NCBI RefSeq assembly: GCF_000003815.2
Contig: NC_049981.1
Span: 32,451,543 to 32,515,542, forward strand
Direction: 5' to 3'
Source: Branchiostoma floridae
Lineage: Eukaryota > Chordata > Leptocardii > Amphioxiformes > Branchiostomatidae
DNA: 64,000 nucleotides
Every line of letters begins with the position of its first letter. Position 1 is the stretch's first letter. Both the position numbers and the translations under genes were made by a program. The notes under the pieces are model-generated. The model made no database searches. It was given only the letters and a program-made list of their open reading frames with translations, and was not told where the DNA came from. Shown piece by piece: positions 32,778 through 47,700 of this stretch.

Positions 32778-35700
32778 CTGGAGGAGAAAAAAGGGCGGGA
32801 AAAACAGGCACGTTTATTTCACGTGATCATCACATGACACTGTCGAAATGACGCATGATCATCTTTTCCGTGTATTAGCAATGCAATATCGAAGCAGATG
32901 CTGTGGTGCAGGATTGTATCTTTTTTTGTACATCCAGGCCTTTTTGTTAGCATATAACCGTAACTAACATAATACTGGGAAGAAGCCTGGCTACAAAAAA
33001 AAAAAAAAAAAGGCACAGCCTAGCACCACAACATTCTGGTTGAAGAATAAAATACATGCGAGAATAAATGCAAGAATGCACACTTCCTTCACGTGATGCT
33101 CACATACTTCACGTGACGCTCACGTGATAGTATAGAAATGATGCATGCTCATTTCGTGATATGGAGGTTTGTTAACTGTAAGGGAGAGGGGAAGGAAAGA
33201 GCAAAAGGGTTGAAAGCCAGCGAGTTTGCTTAAAAGTTGGGAATACACTAAAAGTGTGATATGCTACACAAATTCTACATTCAAATATACCTCTATACAG
33301 TACATGACCGAAGGAAGTAAACAATGGTATAGGGAGAATAGAATTAGTTCAAATAATAGTATGAAAGTTTGCACTTAAGAAGAAAAACCTTCAACTTAAA
33401 AGTAAAAGGCACAATATGAAAGATAAGACCATAAACAATAGATACAGTAGAACAGATTGGAAACTTTGTGCTCAATTTGGTCTCTTCTGCATTGATTTAG
33501 AGCAAATACAGTATCTTGCACATGTATAACACATCGACATAAACAATTGTGAAAAATACAAGTACATAACGATTATAATAAAGGATTAAATAATAGTCAT
33601 GCATCTACCAACTGAAGTGTCGTGCGACACCAGCATGCACGTTCACACAAACTGACGTACTTTAAATCGTATGGCACATGCACCTGCATGCACATTTACA
33701 CTAACGAACGAATGGAATTTACACGTGTGAACGCATCTTGGATGAACGTTAACCATGCACACCACAAATGAAATGTCTCTCAATGGTTTTGAAATATGAT
33801 AGAATATCTTTTATAGGTAACCCACAAGCATTACTTATATACATCAGTATATTTCCCATCCCAAAACGGGACCAAAAGTCCGCTCATTAACAGCTACGTA
33901 TCATGTATCATGGGTGAGGGGGGCACAAGGGTTTGAATAGGGTTGAGAAGGAAAAGGGAGTGGGTACCAACACCGGAAGCATCTATAGACAGAAGTACAC
34001 AGTCAAACCTGACTGTCAACCTTGAAAATGGGCGCCGGGCGCGGCACAATAGACAGGTCCCAACTATGGGCTAGGTCAATCGGGAGGCCGTCATGCAAGG
34101 ATGGTCAGTAGTACGGGTTTGAATGTAGCCAAACCAGGTGGTCCTTTAAAGGCGATCCCTTGTATAGGTTTGACTGTACATCAAGGGCCAAGTGTTTTCT
34201 TGGCAGAGGTGGTCACTAGTACAGGTTTGACGGTACAATAATGACCAGGTGTTTTCTATGCAGAGGTGGTCACTAGTACAGTTTACTGTATATCAATGGC
34301 CATGTGTTTTCTATGCAGAGGTGGTCTCTAGTACAGGTTTGACTGTAGCTTTGCAGACTAGTACAGCTTTGACTGTAGTTTTGCAGGCTAGTACAGGTTT
34401 GACTGTAGTTTTGCAGGCTAGTACAGGTTCGACTGTAGTTTTGAAGGCTAGTACAGGTTTGACTGTAGTTTTGTAGACTAAGCACAGGTTTGACTGTAGT
34501 TTTGAAGACTTGTATAGGTTTGACTGTACATCAATGGCCATGTGTTTTCAATGCAGAGGTGGACACTAGTACAGGTTTGACTGTAGTTTTGCAGACTAGT
34601 ACAGGTTTGACTGTAGTTTTGCAGACTAGTACAGGTTTGACTGTAGTTTTGCAGACTAGTACAGGTTTGACTGTAGCTTTGCAGGCATGCACGAGACAGA
34701 GAAACGTTCGACAGGAGAAAGGCATAGCGGAAAGGCCAGAAGGAGAGCACAGGACCTTTCGGCCTCGGGGAGCCCTTCTGCAGTCGGCCCGGGCCCCTCC
34801 TTCACACCCACCCCTGCTGTGCAGCGGGACATGCGGGGCGAAGAACAGGAAAAGGTAAAGGTAGAGAACTCGACAGTGGTGCACACAGAGCTATGTCATG
34901 CCTAATATGGGCATTGCTGCTCACGTGACGTGACGTCAGCATTGCCAGCCATGTTGGCTGGTTCAACAGGGTTGCCATCAAAAGTTGGATTTGTGGATGA
35001 AATAAACATGACCTCCTTCGGTCATTATTGGCCATCGTAAATTCCTCATCGGCTATCACTAAACAGTTTTATACGAAATCTACTCCTTTCTTCTTCATGT
35101 TGGAATGACCAGTCGAAGGTCCAATTGAACGCACTGCAGCTTTGCTTTTAACGTACGTTAGGTTTTCTTCAATCTACAGCTGAAAGGCTTTCACTTTGTT
35201 GCGATTACGATAGTTCTGCTTGCACCACTGCCACATCGACCTCACTCCTCGCGCTTGGATGCGGTTCACATGTTCTACCACCTGACCACAGCGTGATCGC
35301 CACGTGATAACCTGATGACGGACACGTGATTCTCAATGTCCCCATTCGTGATTGTCACGCGTGGATCTCGTGCATCATGCTACTCTCCAAGCAGAGGTTG
35401 GGGGAAAATTATCCTTTTATTCGTTTATTTCTCTCGATCGGTTGGTGGGAAGGCCGATTGAGAAAAAAAAAAAAAACGGATGAAAGGAAAAAGGTCACTA
35501 TTTTCCGCACCAACCTCTGCTTGGAGAGTACATCATGCCGCCGGACATGGACCTCTCCATGCGCGAAGAGCGAGGGCAAAAGTTGAAGTGAGTATCGCCG
35601 GGGAGCATGTTAGAATTTACTCCCCACATGGCAAAAGCATGAAGTAGTACTACAGAGCCGGGTTAGAATATCGCATATGCATAGGAAGTCTCTGCAAGAC

Positions 35701-38700
35701 ACAGTAGATGAAGAAATGATGCAATCTTTTCTACAGCATAAGTAATAAACAGAGATCAAGGCAAGTCAGTTGAGATGGGGAGGCTAGAGAGAGAAGAATC
35801 GGTGTTTGCACCCATGTGACTATGACGTAAGCACTGGCCGCCATCTTGGATGGTTGAACCTTGGTGTTGCCATGGAAACGTGGATTTGCTCATGTAATTA
35901 CTGTCACGTCTTTGTGACGTCATACAGGTACGCAAATATGGTCTAAAACGTCCATGTTCAACCAACCAATATGGCGGCTGTGACGTCACGTGCATACACC
36001 ATATAAGGTGGTCTAAGTGTGTTAGTAGAATGAGAAGTGTAGTACTCTGGGACCAAGACTAGCGTCCACAGCAGCTTTAATTGTGGCCTCTCGACCCCAG
36101 AGTAGCTCAGTGATTATCCCTGTAACCAGGTCCCACTAAAAATTCCCTAGTCAATAAACTGTACAGAAAGCGAACCTAAGTGTTTAAGGGGATTTGTATG
36201 TTGATAGCATGTTGAATGTTTGTTTGGTAAGTTGTAAGGGAATGTATTGGGAAATAAAGTGTGCATGTAGTTTAAACTGAACGCTTGTTTGGTAAGATTG
36301 TAAGGGAATATATGTTAGGTAAAATGCTGTTTGTTTTAATAGTTAATGTTGAATATTTGGTTTGCACTGTCTGAATGTGTTGGAGTTCCTAATCTACTGC
36401 TCCCTCTGGCGTGTCTCTAGAAAACTGCAGGCCAGTTGCGATCGAGATATTCCTCTCGCCTCTTCTCTTGTGCCCATGGTACATGATAAATTCCTCAATT
36501 TAACCTCAAAGTGCTCAATTAGTTACGCCATTGTTGGAGGTCCCGCAGCGCCGTAATGATGTAATACTGTCGTCTAATTGCTCAGCAAGCCCCAAACTAT
36601 CTTTCCAGCTTCGGTAACTTGGGCTACACTTGATGTTGTTATCTACCACCCTCAATGGCTACAGAAAATTGCCTGAATTGATTTCATGTAATAATATGAT
36701 TTGCAACGAAGTGATTTTTTTGTTGAGCGTGTTGTCGTCCACCTGTCGAGTGTGTTACGAGCTTGCTGGAAAACATGCCTCTTCAAACGATACTTTCCCC
36801 TATTTTCACCCACATGACAGTCGACGTAAGCACTGCCGCCATACTGTGTTACTAAACCTGAGAGTTGTCAGGTAGATGTAAACTTGTGAGTGAAATTACA
36901 GCAAAAGACGTCATTCATGACATGCAATTCAGAAGTCATACCTCCTAAAGCTACATTAACTTAAATAAAATGGCGGTTGTGAGGTTCTTGTTCTACCCAT
37001 CTTTTGTCCGTCTCAGATAAGCCCCTAAATCATCCCAAATTGCCCGAGATTGCTCCGTCGATGGATAAACATGTTTGCCGCAGCATGTTTGATTTGACGG
37101 GGCGTCTTGAGCTTTCCGTCCGGGCTGTCGAGAGGTCCGGGTGAAATTGGTACTAGCCCGGGATCGATGGGGAAGGGGTCAAAACGGGTATGAAGGAGGG
37201 ATCAGGTCGCAGACAGGCCGGGAAAGCTGAACCCGGACCAGATGCCGGGAATATTTGTGTAGGTTGTCCAGACTTTGCATGATGTACAAAATGACTAATA
37301 AACTGGTGGACGTACCGACTGCATGAGTAGTATCTAACACCAGCTCAAAAATGAACGAGAAACAGTCATGCCTTCAAGTACCAGAGTTACCAACATAGGA
37401 TTGGTGAGTTCAAAAATTCGTACTTTCCCAGAACTATCGTAGAGTGGAATTTGTTATCACCAAGCACAGTAGGGGCATCTTCTCTGGATATTTTGAAAGA
37501 ACGCGTGCAGATAGATATGCAAAAGTTAGGTCTGACGGGTCTTTCAGTGTAATATAACCAGCTGCTGCCGCGCCGCGTGCCTGCGATCTGGTGTGTTACG
37601 CCGAAGGGCAGTTATACAGGCTATATTGATACAGTTACAGCTCGGATTTGGGAGTGTCCCACCTGCATATTGACTAATTGCGGGTCCTAGCTATGTATCT
37701 GGGTATGGAGGTTATATTTTGTATCTGGGTATTTTTCATACAGGCAACGTGCCGAAATCTACAATGTAAATGTAGGAGATCTATGCAGATAGACAATTGG
37801 GGCACCATCGCACGTTATTTGACGTTGGACAGGAAATGGACAAAACATTGTATGATAAATATGTCAAAGAATGTTTTGATCCAAGAAATAGTAGTGCGAA
37901 AGATACATTTAACTCAACATATAAATATATTCATACAACTTTTTGTTACTCCTTTTGCACTTATTTGTTTGTATGTATAAGGCCATACGAACGTCCCGTA
38001 CTTTCTGTGCATTCAAGCAAACAAAAAAGCATTATTTCATTTAGGCAAGGGGCGGTACAGACCTACTGGGACCTTTGACCCATTATTTAAGTCATGTGGC
38101 CATGATGTAATTGTACAAAATAGCGAGTCAGTCACTCTGAAGACGGTCATACGTCCGGCTGGAAATTCGGATTTAAGTCTGTCTAGTTGGAAACAAAGCC
38201 AATTCAGTTATGCCAGAGCATCTTTGGATCATGTATATGGGACGTTCTTTGCTGGCGTCAGAGATCAGTGTAGTTTGAATGTATCTGTTTCTACTTGTCA
38301 AAGTTGATGTGTGCGAGTAGTTAGGCACCCACCGTGCATGGTGGCAAAGTTCTTACCAATAGTTCGTCAAGTCTGTTGCCAGTTGCGTCACCACAAGCTG
38401 AGAGAGGAGGGATAGCCTTTCCTATCCTGTCCGCGGAGTTGTTTGACGCTCATGTAGTTTGCCACTGGACTCCGCAGAGACAAGTCGGCTAGACCCTGTC
38501 TGATTGACGAGTTACACGAAGTCAGGGATAAACCAACCCTCATGTGATATCGCTACGCTTCACTAGCCTAGGCGTCGTTTAAAAGAAAATATCCCGGAAA
38601 TTTCAAGACCATCACGTCCATTACATGGCGGGAAATGTCTCTCGTCTGGCATCAGTGTTAAGTCCCGTCTTGTGCGTTGCGGCACGTTGTGCGTTGGTTT

Positions 38701-41700
38701 TTATTGATTCCGGTGCTGTAGTCTAACCACTGCGGGCCGAAAGCGTCTGACTTAAAACTCTCTCCAGCACTCGCCCTGCTGCCTGCACGTCAGCGGGTCT
38801 TCAATCTTCCGCACCCGAGGAGAATACGTCTGATCCAGCTCCAGAATAACCGTCGCGACTTTACAGGGATTACACGGCCCTCAGTGCACGGAGTTATTGA
38901 TGTACCTGTCTGTGAGTTCACGTCAAGCCGGCTGCCCTCCCCCCAAAGCTTCTTTAGTCTCTCAAACATTTGCAAACTTCTAAAGCCTAGATTTGATTTT
39001 CTTCGGTAAGGGCAGGTGATGTCTAGACTAAGAAATTCCCGAGCTTCGAAAGGGAATTCATATGCACCTGTCTGCTGTGTTTGGTTTTCGTCTGGCTGGT
39101 TGAAAGTTTTACTTGAGTTTTATGCCCTTTTGCTAGTCCCCAACGAAGAACTAGAAGAAGCCACTTGCCTGTAGGATAATAGCATTGAGACTTGTGGCCC
39201 TGGCCCAGGGCTACAAGTTTCAATGCTATTATCCTACAGGCAAATTTTTATATATTTTTCTACACAACCTAGTGATTATACAGTACCTAACCTAAGTTTC
39301 GGTGCCCGTCTGTCACTTTTCTCATGTAATTAATACTAACTGGTTCTACTTCGCACTGCAGCTAGGTGTCGCTTCTCACAATGCGGTACCAGACTTGATC
39401 GGGTCAGCATATCTCTAGGAGAGGTAATTGTGTGTCGGTTCGAATAAAGCTCCTAAACGGGGAACATGCGGCTCCAGCGTCTTTTCTGAAGATGTGGCGT
39501 AAGTGTGAACTGTTGGCTTGGAGTTGTCCTTCTCCACATGCTCAGCCACTGAATCGTTAGCTAAATTTTCAGCTAAGTATTTAGTTGTGTGCAAAGACCT
39601 TACTTTTCCAGTGATTTACCAACTTCATACGATTATTCAGAGAAGCTGTGGCTGCATCTTACAGTATTAAATCACCCATTGACGTTTTTACGCTCCCGTG
39701 TTAGGTAGATTTATATACTCACATGGCGGATCTGGGCAGATTTGACACGGTTAGGCTCCTTCTCCTTCTCGTACACAAAGCTGGAGTCGTCAGAGTCCGA
39801 CAGGTCAGCGCCAACCTACGTCATTCATGCCGGAAATAGTTCCCATAAAATAGTTACGGCTTTGTGACTAAAGGCCGGGCGGGGAAAGGGCGAAGCGCAC
39901 ACCGTGTAGCATTACTAGAATTTCACCCTACAAGCAACAAGTTCACCGGCTGAGCTGCAACTGTCGGCAAAAAGATGTGCGTCTGATAAAAGAAATAGGG
40001 GAATTGCTTGAGTTGCGAAGTAGTCATGATGAGGCACCTCTTGGTCTAGTCTTTGCAATTTTCTCATCTGTTTACTAGTACTTTTGATTTTAAAAAATGT
40101 GAGCATGAAGGAGAGAGTGTTCATATCATAGTGTAAGAGGTTGAATGATTTTTTATCATTGGCATTTATGATGGCATATATAGCGAATACTATTTTCTTG
40201 AAATAATATTGGATGTTCAGTATCATACTAGTAGTTCTTTAATCCACAAACACATTGATGTGTTTCTATAATTATAAGACTCGACGTTGCGGTGACCGTC
40301 TGTCACCTTCTTCGGGTTAATACGGACTGCTTCTACTTCGCGCTACAGGTAGGGGGCGCTGCTGCAACATTACTTAACACAAAACATTATAGAATCTGCA
40401 TAGATATTGTCAATCAACAAATATTGAGAGACTAAACATTTGAGGTTGAATGTTGAAGGGCACCAAATGAGATCTGGTGTATGAATAGATATGACGGATG
40501 CTTACACGCACACGAGGAAATCGTGACTTTTTTGGGGGGTCAAGATTGGCCCCTCCGGCTTACCGTAGAACCACAGGCGCAAGACTGGGGCTTATGTTGT
40601 CATGTACCGTTTCATTTGTTGTAATCTCGGTTGACACTTCTGTGACATGCTAAGATTACAAGTTATATGATGTGGCCAGATTTTTTCTACTTTTAGCAAC
40701 TTGGATTGTCTTATATCAACACGAGTAGAATGACGTTCTACCTGAGGGATTGTTCGCATACAACAGGCCTATATGAACTGCCTATATAAACCAAAAGATT
40801 ACTGTTTTTCTTTGTCACGTATTTCAAATGTAAGCCGGCTATTTAGAACAGAATGTGTAATTCTGAATAAAGTCGGGTTGAGAATGCTCGAAGCGATCGA
40901 CGACAACAACGTCTTTGTTTTTAAATTAGAAAGTATGACGTATGACAAGCGTGGTGAGTTCGCGTTAGGTTCGTGCTGTGGCGATGTGTGTGAAACTTCT
41001 TGAGGTATCTTCACACGTAACCGGAGGGTGTTGTTAACGTTCTGCTGCGTTCTGGCACTCTAAGGGTGTTGTTAACGTTCTGCTGCGTTCTGGCACCCTG
41101 GAGGATGTTGTTAACGTTCTGCTGCGTTCTGGCACCCCGGAGGGTGTTGTTAACATTCTGCTGCTTTCTGGCGCCATGACACCAGTAGCCCAGGATATGT
41201 CTAGCTTCAGACGAGAATCCAGCAATCCTTCATGGCGGAACATGCCAATTGCTTTAGGAGAAAAACTGGCAGTCGTAACTTTCAACCCATCGGTAGGATG
41301 CGCTGCTTGCTACGCCGATAAAAAGAGCACGATTTCCTTGATGGTCGCGTTGGCGTTATTATGATTATGGTTGGCAGATTTATCACAGAGAGCGTTCTCA
41401 ATGTCTTACCGGGAGAGCCGTCCAACCTGCCAAACGCGATGTGAAATACTGCCTTTCGACTCCAGGACTGCTACAAACTCAAACCACCTGCTTCATGGTA
41501 CACCACACGATTTATAATGGCGAGAAGAAAGCGCAAACATTCATATTTCTCCAGCAGAGGTTTCAGTTGGGGAATGCAGAGAGGAAGAAGAAAACTCTGA
41601 AAGAAGAAAACCGGGGCCACAATAAGCTCCCCGGCCGGACCCCTTCGCTTGGTGAATAAAACATTGGATGGACGTCGACGTCGACGTCATCAAAGGAATG

Positions 41701-44700
41701 AACAGTGATTTCTCTCAAAGAAAACTATTTTTTCTTTATATAATCCCAGCCGAATTATACGGCGGCGAACCATTTACAGGGCACTTCTGCAATAATCGCG
41801 GGGGTTGGAAGCGATATTCGTCCAATTATTTCCCACGAGGTACTTGAAAGATGCTCATCCGTCAGCCGTTCTGGATCCACAATATTATTGCGGAGTGAGA
41901 AGATGCGGCAATCCCAGGGAGTCACCCGCGCGCAGCCGAGCGTTCTGATGATGCATATCGTTCCCGCGCCGAGATACAAACGGTTCTGCCAAACTCATAT
42001 CGTCTCCTGCTGCGAACCGATTCATTTCCGATGACTGCACAATGTGTAGCGCTAACTGATGAATCAGAAACGGTGAAGAAGAACGCCTAACTCCTGCACC
42101 ATCAGATGATGGCCCTATTCCTCACAAACTCTTGCAGATAAAAAAGGGTCTCTTCAATGCCGAATTCATAATGTCTCCTGCCGCGAAACTATCCATTTTT
42201 GACGACTGCATATAGGGTGTAGTTCTGAGAAATTGAATCCCCACTAAGTGAAGAATGCTGTGGAGGTGCACCTATTGTCCCGATGGCGTGGTCTGCATAC
42301 AACTTCTGCATCATTAGACAGATAACCAATTCTCTAGCATTTGTTGTAGATAAGCGGGGAATCTTTACTGTGAAGCAGGTCTGTTCTGACTGATGATTTG
42401 CGCTTTTAGATCTAATATTAACTCAAGAGTTTTATATTCTAATGCCATTGATTCGTACGTAGAAAGGATAACCACAAGAGTGCTTCATAGATTCTCATAA
42501 CGTTTCCATTACATTTCTCTGACAAAGAAATGATCATTTCTTCAGGGAAATATTTTCAATGTTAGGATTCGTTTTGTAATGAGAAGTCATCGTTGCCTGC
42601 GTTTCCACGCGGTCAACTATATTTATAGCTACAGTTGTTATAATTCCATATTTACAGACGGGATTTGGTTCCTTGATGTAAATGATGTAACATGTGTCTA
42701 TTTTGTGTGGTGATGTCCATGGTCTGAATGTGCTGTTGTTGTTGTCTGTATATGAATGTATGTTTTGTTGCTACAACGTGCGACCTGATGTGTGTAACAG
42801 TGTAACGATACTACAGAGAACATGTCTAGGCAAAGCATTTTGAACCGTTGCTCACCAGGAAAGCTCAATGGCAACCAGCCAGTTCTAGAGTGATGCAAAG
42901 CGTACACTAGGCCACCGGACTGAACCATGGTTTAGCCAGATAAGAAATCCGTTTCATAGGATTAAATGATTAAAACTATAAATCAAAAGTGCAACCATGC
43001 ATGTATATCTAAAATTTCATAGACGTCTTTAGAATTGTGCTGCAGGGGCGTCGTTTTAGATTGTTTTGTACACATCTCATTATCTACCAACATGTCTGAC
43101 TTTTGAAAGTTAAGTTTCTTTCTCACAACCACAAGTCATCATAAGTTTATGAAAGTTGGACGTAGAGGTAATAGAATCCCCACAAAAGCAGTTACTTAAG
43201 CAAATGGATATGATTCCAAAATCATATGCAGGTGCTTGAGTGACTGCTTTTTTTGGCGCACAAATCATCACCTTCCAAATTTTCAACAGCTTGCCAACTG
43301 TCTTTTTTATGATATTATGAACACTGCTACTCCTGGCCGCATGGAGGGGTTGAGTTACAGACTCGGTCTCAGACGTGAGTTTGTATCCCCCCTCGTTTTG
43401 GCTCATGATTGGTTGTGAGAAAAACAAATTTTACCTTCAAAGTATTCACCAAACCTGATACGATATACAATGGGAAAAACGTTACTTCCACATTATTCAC
43501 CAAACCTGACGAAATATACCGTAAATGCAGAAATTTTCGCGGTGGTTTCACCGCGAATTTTTCCATGGCAGTAAGAGGCTGCAGTGCATGGTCCTACCGC
43601 GAAATAAAACCACCGCGAACTTAAATGCATTTACAGTGCATGGGACATGTCTGAATGTTTTGAACCATGCAGGGACTTATACTTACATGGTATATCCCGG
43701 TGGGGCTGTAAGGGCTGCCTTGTAGAGTTCTGTCGTATCTGCTGAGCGAGCCCGCGCTGTATCTCGGTTCGTGGTCGTAAGGGGGCGGCGCATGCGTCAT
43801 GCGTTGTATCTCCCGGTCGGTCGGCCCGTCGTTGATCATTGGCGGTTTGCTGATGGCCGCCTTTCCGTTCACGCCCTTTTCCGCCGTGTTGATTGGTGCG
43901 CTGGGGATCAAAGGGAAGGTTCTGTTAGCTGATTGGTGTGGTGTGGATCAAAGGAAAGATGCTACATTCGCATTGGCGGTTTGCTGATGGCCGCCTTTCC
44001 GTTCACGCCCTTTTCCGCCGTGTTGATTGGTGCGCTGTGGATCAAAGGGAAGGTTCTGTTAGCTGATTGGTGCGCTGTGCATCAGAGGGAATATAGTACA
44101 TTTGCATTGGCTGTTTGCCGATGGCCGCCTTGCCGTTCACGCCCTTTTCCGCCGTGTTGATTGGTGCGCTGGGGACCAAAGCAGAGATGGTACATTCGCA
44201 TTGACAGAAGGTAAAGGTGGTATTTTACCTCCCCGACTGAAGTCAGGTACCCAATTTGTACACCTGGGTGAAGTGAGGAAGGTCGTGGCCTTTCCCAAGG
44301 ATACGACTTCTAGGTTCCGAGTCCAATACTCTACCAGTTATGCCACATACGACGCCACACTTTTATTGGGCACAAAAATAGTAAAGAAACAAATTTTTGT
44401 TTTACTACAACAAAAAGGACATACAGTACACAGTGGTGCCGCACTCAAGCAGACTAGCTTATATTAACGGCACCATTGGACAAAGCATGATACATGACAT
44501 ATAGCAGGAAACATGGGAACGGGAACGTCAGATGTACATGAACAGTGTCGGACAATTAGATTACGGCAAGAAAATAAAACAGTTGACATTGGTCATGATG
44601 GTGAAAATACTGGTAAAAGATAGCCTGAGTACCCTCCTCCACAGTGACCTCTGGCTCAATACTTTCGCTTGCTAACCACACCAGCAAGAGTATTGAGGCA

Positions 44701-47700
44701 GCTGTCACTACGGAGGATAGTGCTCAGGCTAGGTAAAAGACACCTGTTGAAATGCAATACAAAGTTGGCTCACCTCTCCTTGTTGACTTTCCGCTTGTTC
44801 CTCCACCAGACCAGTACGCCCAGGATGATGAGTCCGATCACCACGACAACCACGATCACAGCCACGATGATTGACAGCGGGCTCTGCAGGCCGGTCGCCT
44901 GGCTGCGCCCACCGCTTTCTGTAGGGGGGAGGGGGGCAGATCAGTCAGTTTTGACATATGCAGGAGGGGGAGGGGGCAGATCAGTCAGTTTTGACATATG
45001 TAGGAGGGGGGGGGGCAGACATCAGTCAGTTTGGACATATGTAAAAGGGGGAGGGGGGCAGATCAGTCAGTTTGAACATATGTAGGAGGGGAGGGGGGCA
45101 GATCAGTCAGTTTGGACATATGTAGAAGGGGGAGGGGGGCAGATCAGTCAGCTTGGACATATGTAGAAGGGGGAGGGGGGCAGATCAGTCAGCTTGGACA
45201 TATGTAGGAGGGGAGGGGCACATGTTCCAGCTTGGAAATATGAATGTGATGCAGATTTATTCTATTTCCGTGGGGGTATTTTTGTTGTCGAAAAAAACAC
45301 CATACAAAAGCATATATAAGGAAGATGATGATGATGATCATACTGCAGTGGTCTTTGATCGTATGGTCTTTGAGAGTTTGCATCGTTGAATGGTCTCTAC
45401 TGAGGTAAATATCCATCCAATATAGGGGCGGGTACCGTTCCGAAGTACCGTTCCGAAGTACCGTTCCGATGTACCGGTTCGATGTACCGGTACAAAACCG
45501 TTTTCCTGTTGGACCGGTCCAGAAAAACCGAACTGGAAAAAATTGGTGGACCACTGAAAAAATGAATGACTATATCGGCTTAGCGGCCCAAGAAAATAAC
45601 AAGAGAGAAGCAGACAATGATAGTCACCAAGTTTTTACAGTCAAATTTGGTCTAAGCTAACAGAGGCATTACTGTTGTTTACATGAAGATAGAATGTCAA
45701 AACGCCAGTAAAAGTCGGATACTCCGTCAAACAGATTACTTTGCAGCGAAATGGACAATCGCGTTGAGCATGGTACATCTACAAGTTTTCACAATTAGGT
45801 CCAATTTCCGGTCCAGACCCGGACCTGGTTCCTGTACCTGTTTTCCTGTACCGGTAATCCAGACTTATTTGGCCATATAACGTCTCTGACGTCACTCGCA
45901 ATCATCTTTGGAGCGGACGATCGAAATGTCTGTACTTCTCAAACCGATGTATCCCACATGAGATAAGCATACGGCGGGAAGCAATTATTCTGCCAATCCG
46001 GGTGCGTATCAACATGCCGCATCTCCTATCAGCCCGGCTATTCATTCTCTGCGCCGCAGAACACGGAATATAGATGAAAAATTAAAGCGGAGTATGATGT
46101 TATTGAGCAGATTAACCCGCTGATCTACCACTGTACAGCTCCAGCCTTTCCCAAGGCAGACAAGAGTCCACAGCTTTATTCTCCCTATGATAGAGATGTG
46201 GTAGAATCTGTTGGGACGTCACGACAAGGAGGATAGGAGCGCGTTAGGGATAGCTTCTATACTTAGATCCTGAATTTCGAGTCAATCCGCTCATCTAAAG
46301 TGAGGGAAACAAAGTTCTGACTGTCTTGTAAAGGAATATGTTTAGATTTTCAGATGCCGATCGAGAAGAATATGACGATCTCCCTCTTTACATATGTCTT
46401 TGCAGTTTGGTATCTACAAGTTGTTTCCTTTCATAATGACACATGTCTAAATATCTGCTTATATGTGAGTAAATTGTTATCGCACGATCAACCATATGGC
46501 GGCTTGTTTCAACATCATTTGTCTGACTATCATATAAATCGGTAGCACATTTGATTTGGAGTAAATCTATACAACCAATTCTTTTTTTTTTTTTTTTTTT
46601 TCAACCTTTATTTAACCTTGATACATCATTCGGCCTGAGCCGTTTTTCAAGATTTCAAGGGTGGAGGAGGTCAGAGGTCTAAATACCTTCTAAATACAAT
46701 GCACTACACAAAAGATACAATTCATCATCATACAATTCACCATTCCATAGATCCTTTCGTCTTCAACATAATATCAGTCCATCTCATAGTCCATAGTTAC
46801 ATAATTTCTAGTCGAGTTAAGTTCTTAAACGACGATAAAGAGGGCGCCTGCCTCACGTTCTCTCTCAGACTATTCCACAGAACTGTGCCTGAGTACGTTA
46901 TACATCTTCGAAACGCTTCCCTGTGGACCATGGGTAAGTATAGTAGGTTGGATTCGCTTTGTCGCGTTGATCTAGTTGACCTTTCCCTACAGTATGTAAA
47001 CAAGTTCCTCATGTAGACTGGCAGTAAGTTGTTTAGAGCCTTGTATGTGAGCAACGCCTTCTGTTGTCTGTGTATGGATTTGATGTTCTTCCATCCGAGA
47101 CGAGTCAGCACTTCGGCCGAGGGTGTTCTGTAGTGGGCCCTCAGTAGCAGCTTCCCGGCCCTGTTCTGCATTCGTTGGAGTTTTTGAAGGTCTTGCTCCG
47201 GTGCAGTATCCCAAACAGTACTTCCATATGTGATGTACGGCAGGAAGATTGTATTGTATAGAGTACGAAGTGCTGATGTAGATACAAATGGACTGACATG
47301 TTTCATAATACTTAATGCTCGTCTTAACTTGCTAAGGACGTCTTTGACGTGCCGCTTCCAATTCAGTTGATTATCAATGAATATACCCAAGTATTTGTAC
47401 ATGTAGCATAGATTGATAAATTGACCATTTACGGCCAATCTGGGGTTTGTACAAGTTTTCAGTTTTTTATCTGTACCTATTAGCATACACTTGCACTTTC
47501 CTTCGTTTATCGACAGATAGTTCACTGCAAACCATTGAGACAACCTTTCGAGATCTGTCTGAAGGGCATTCTCGATGGTCCCAGAATCCTTGCTGCTGAA
47601 GTGAATAACCGTATCATCGGCATACATTGAAATTTCACAATTTTGAATACAGTTAGGCATGTCATTTACATAAATAATGAACAAAAGTGGTCCCAAAATC

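Larger units (their letters stand above)
32778..39722 (-). other. Large intron with several repeats
   Basis: Holds the minisatellite 34000-34690, dispersed repeats, a hAT-type MITE, a LINE remnant and a hairpin listed separately. A GC-rich block at 34700-34860 has open frames on both strands but no convincing splice sites. Confidence 0.5.
39816..43686 (-). other. Intron of the receptor gene
   Basis: Contains two related blocks at about 39300-39380 and 40270-40360 (TCTGTCAC-TT and TTCTACTTCGC), the minisatellite at 41021-41172, a dispersed repeat and a MITE near 43.5 kb. No exon recognised. Confidence 0.5.

Noticed and set aside
34249-34886. Repetitive frames on both strands near 34.3-34.9 kb
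   Set aside because: 30-bp minisatellite; the adjoining GC-rich block has no convincing splice pair.
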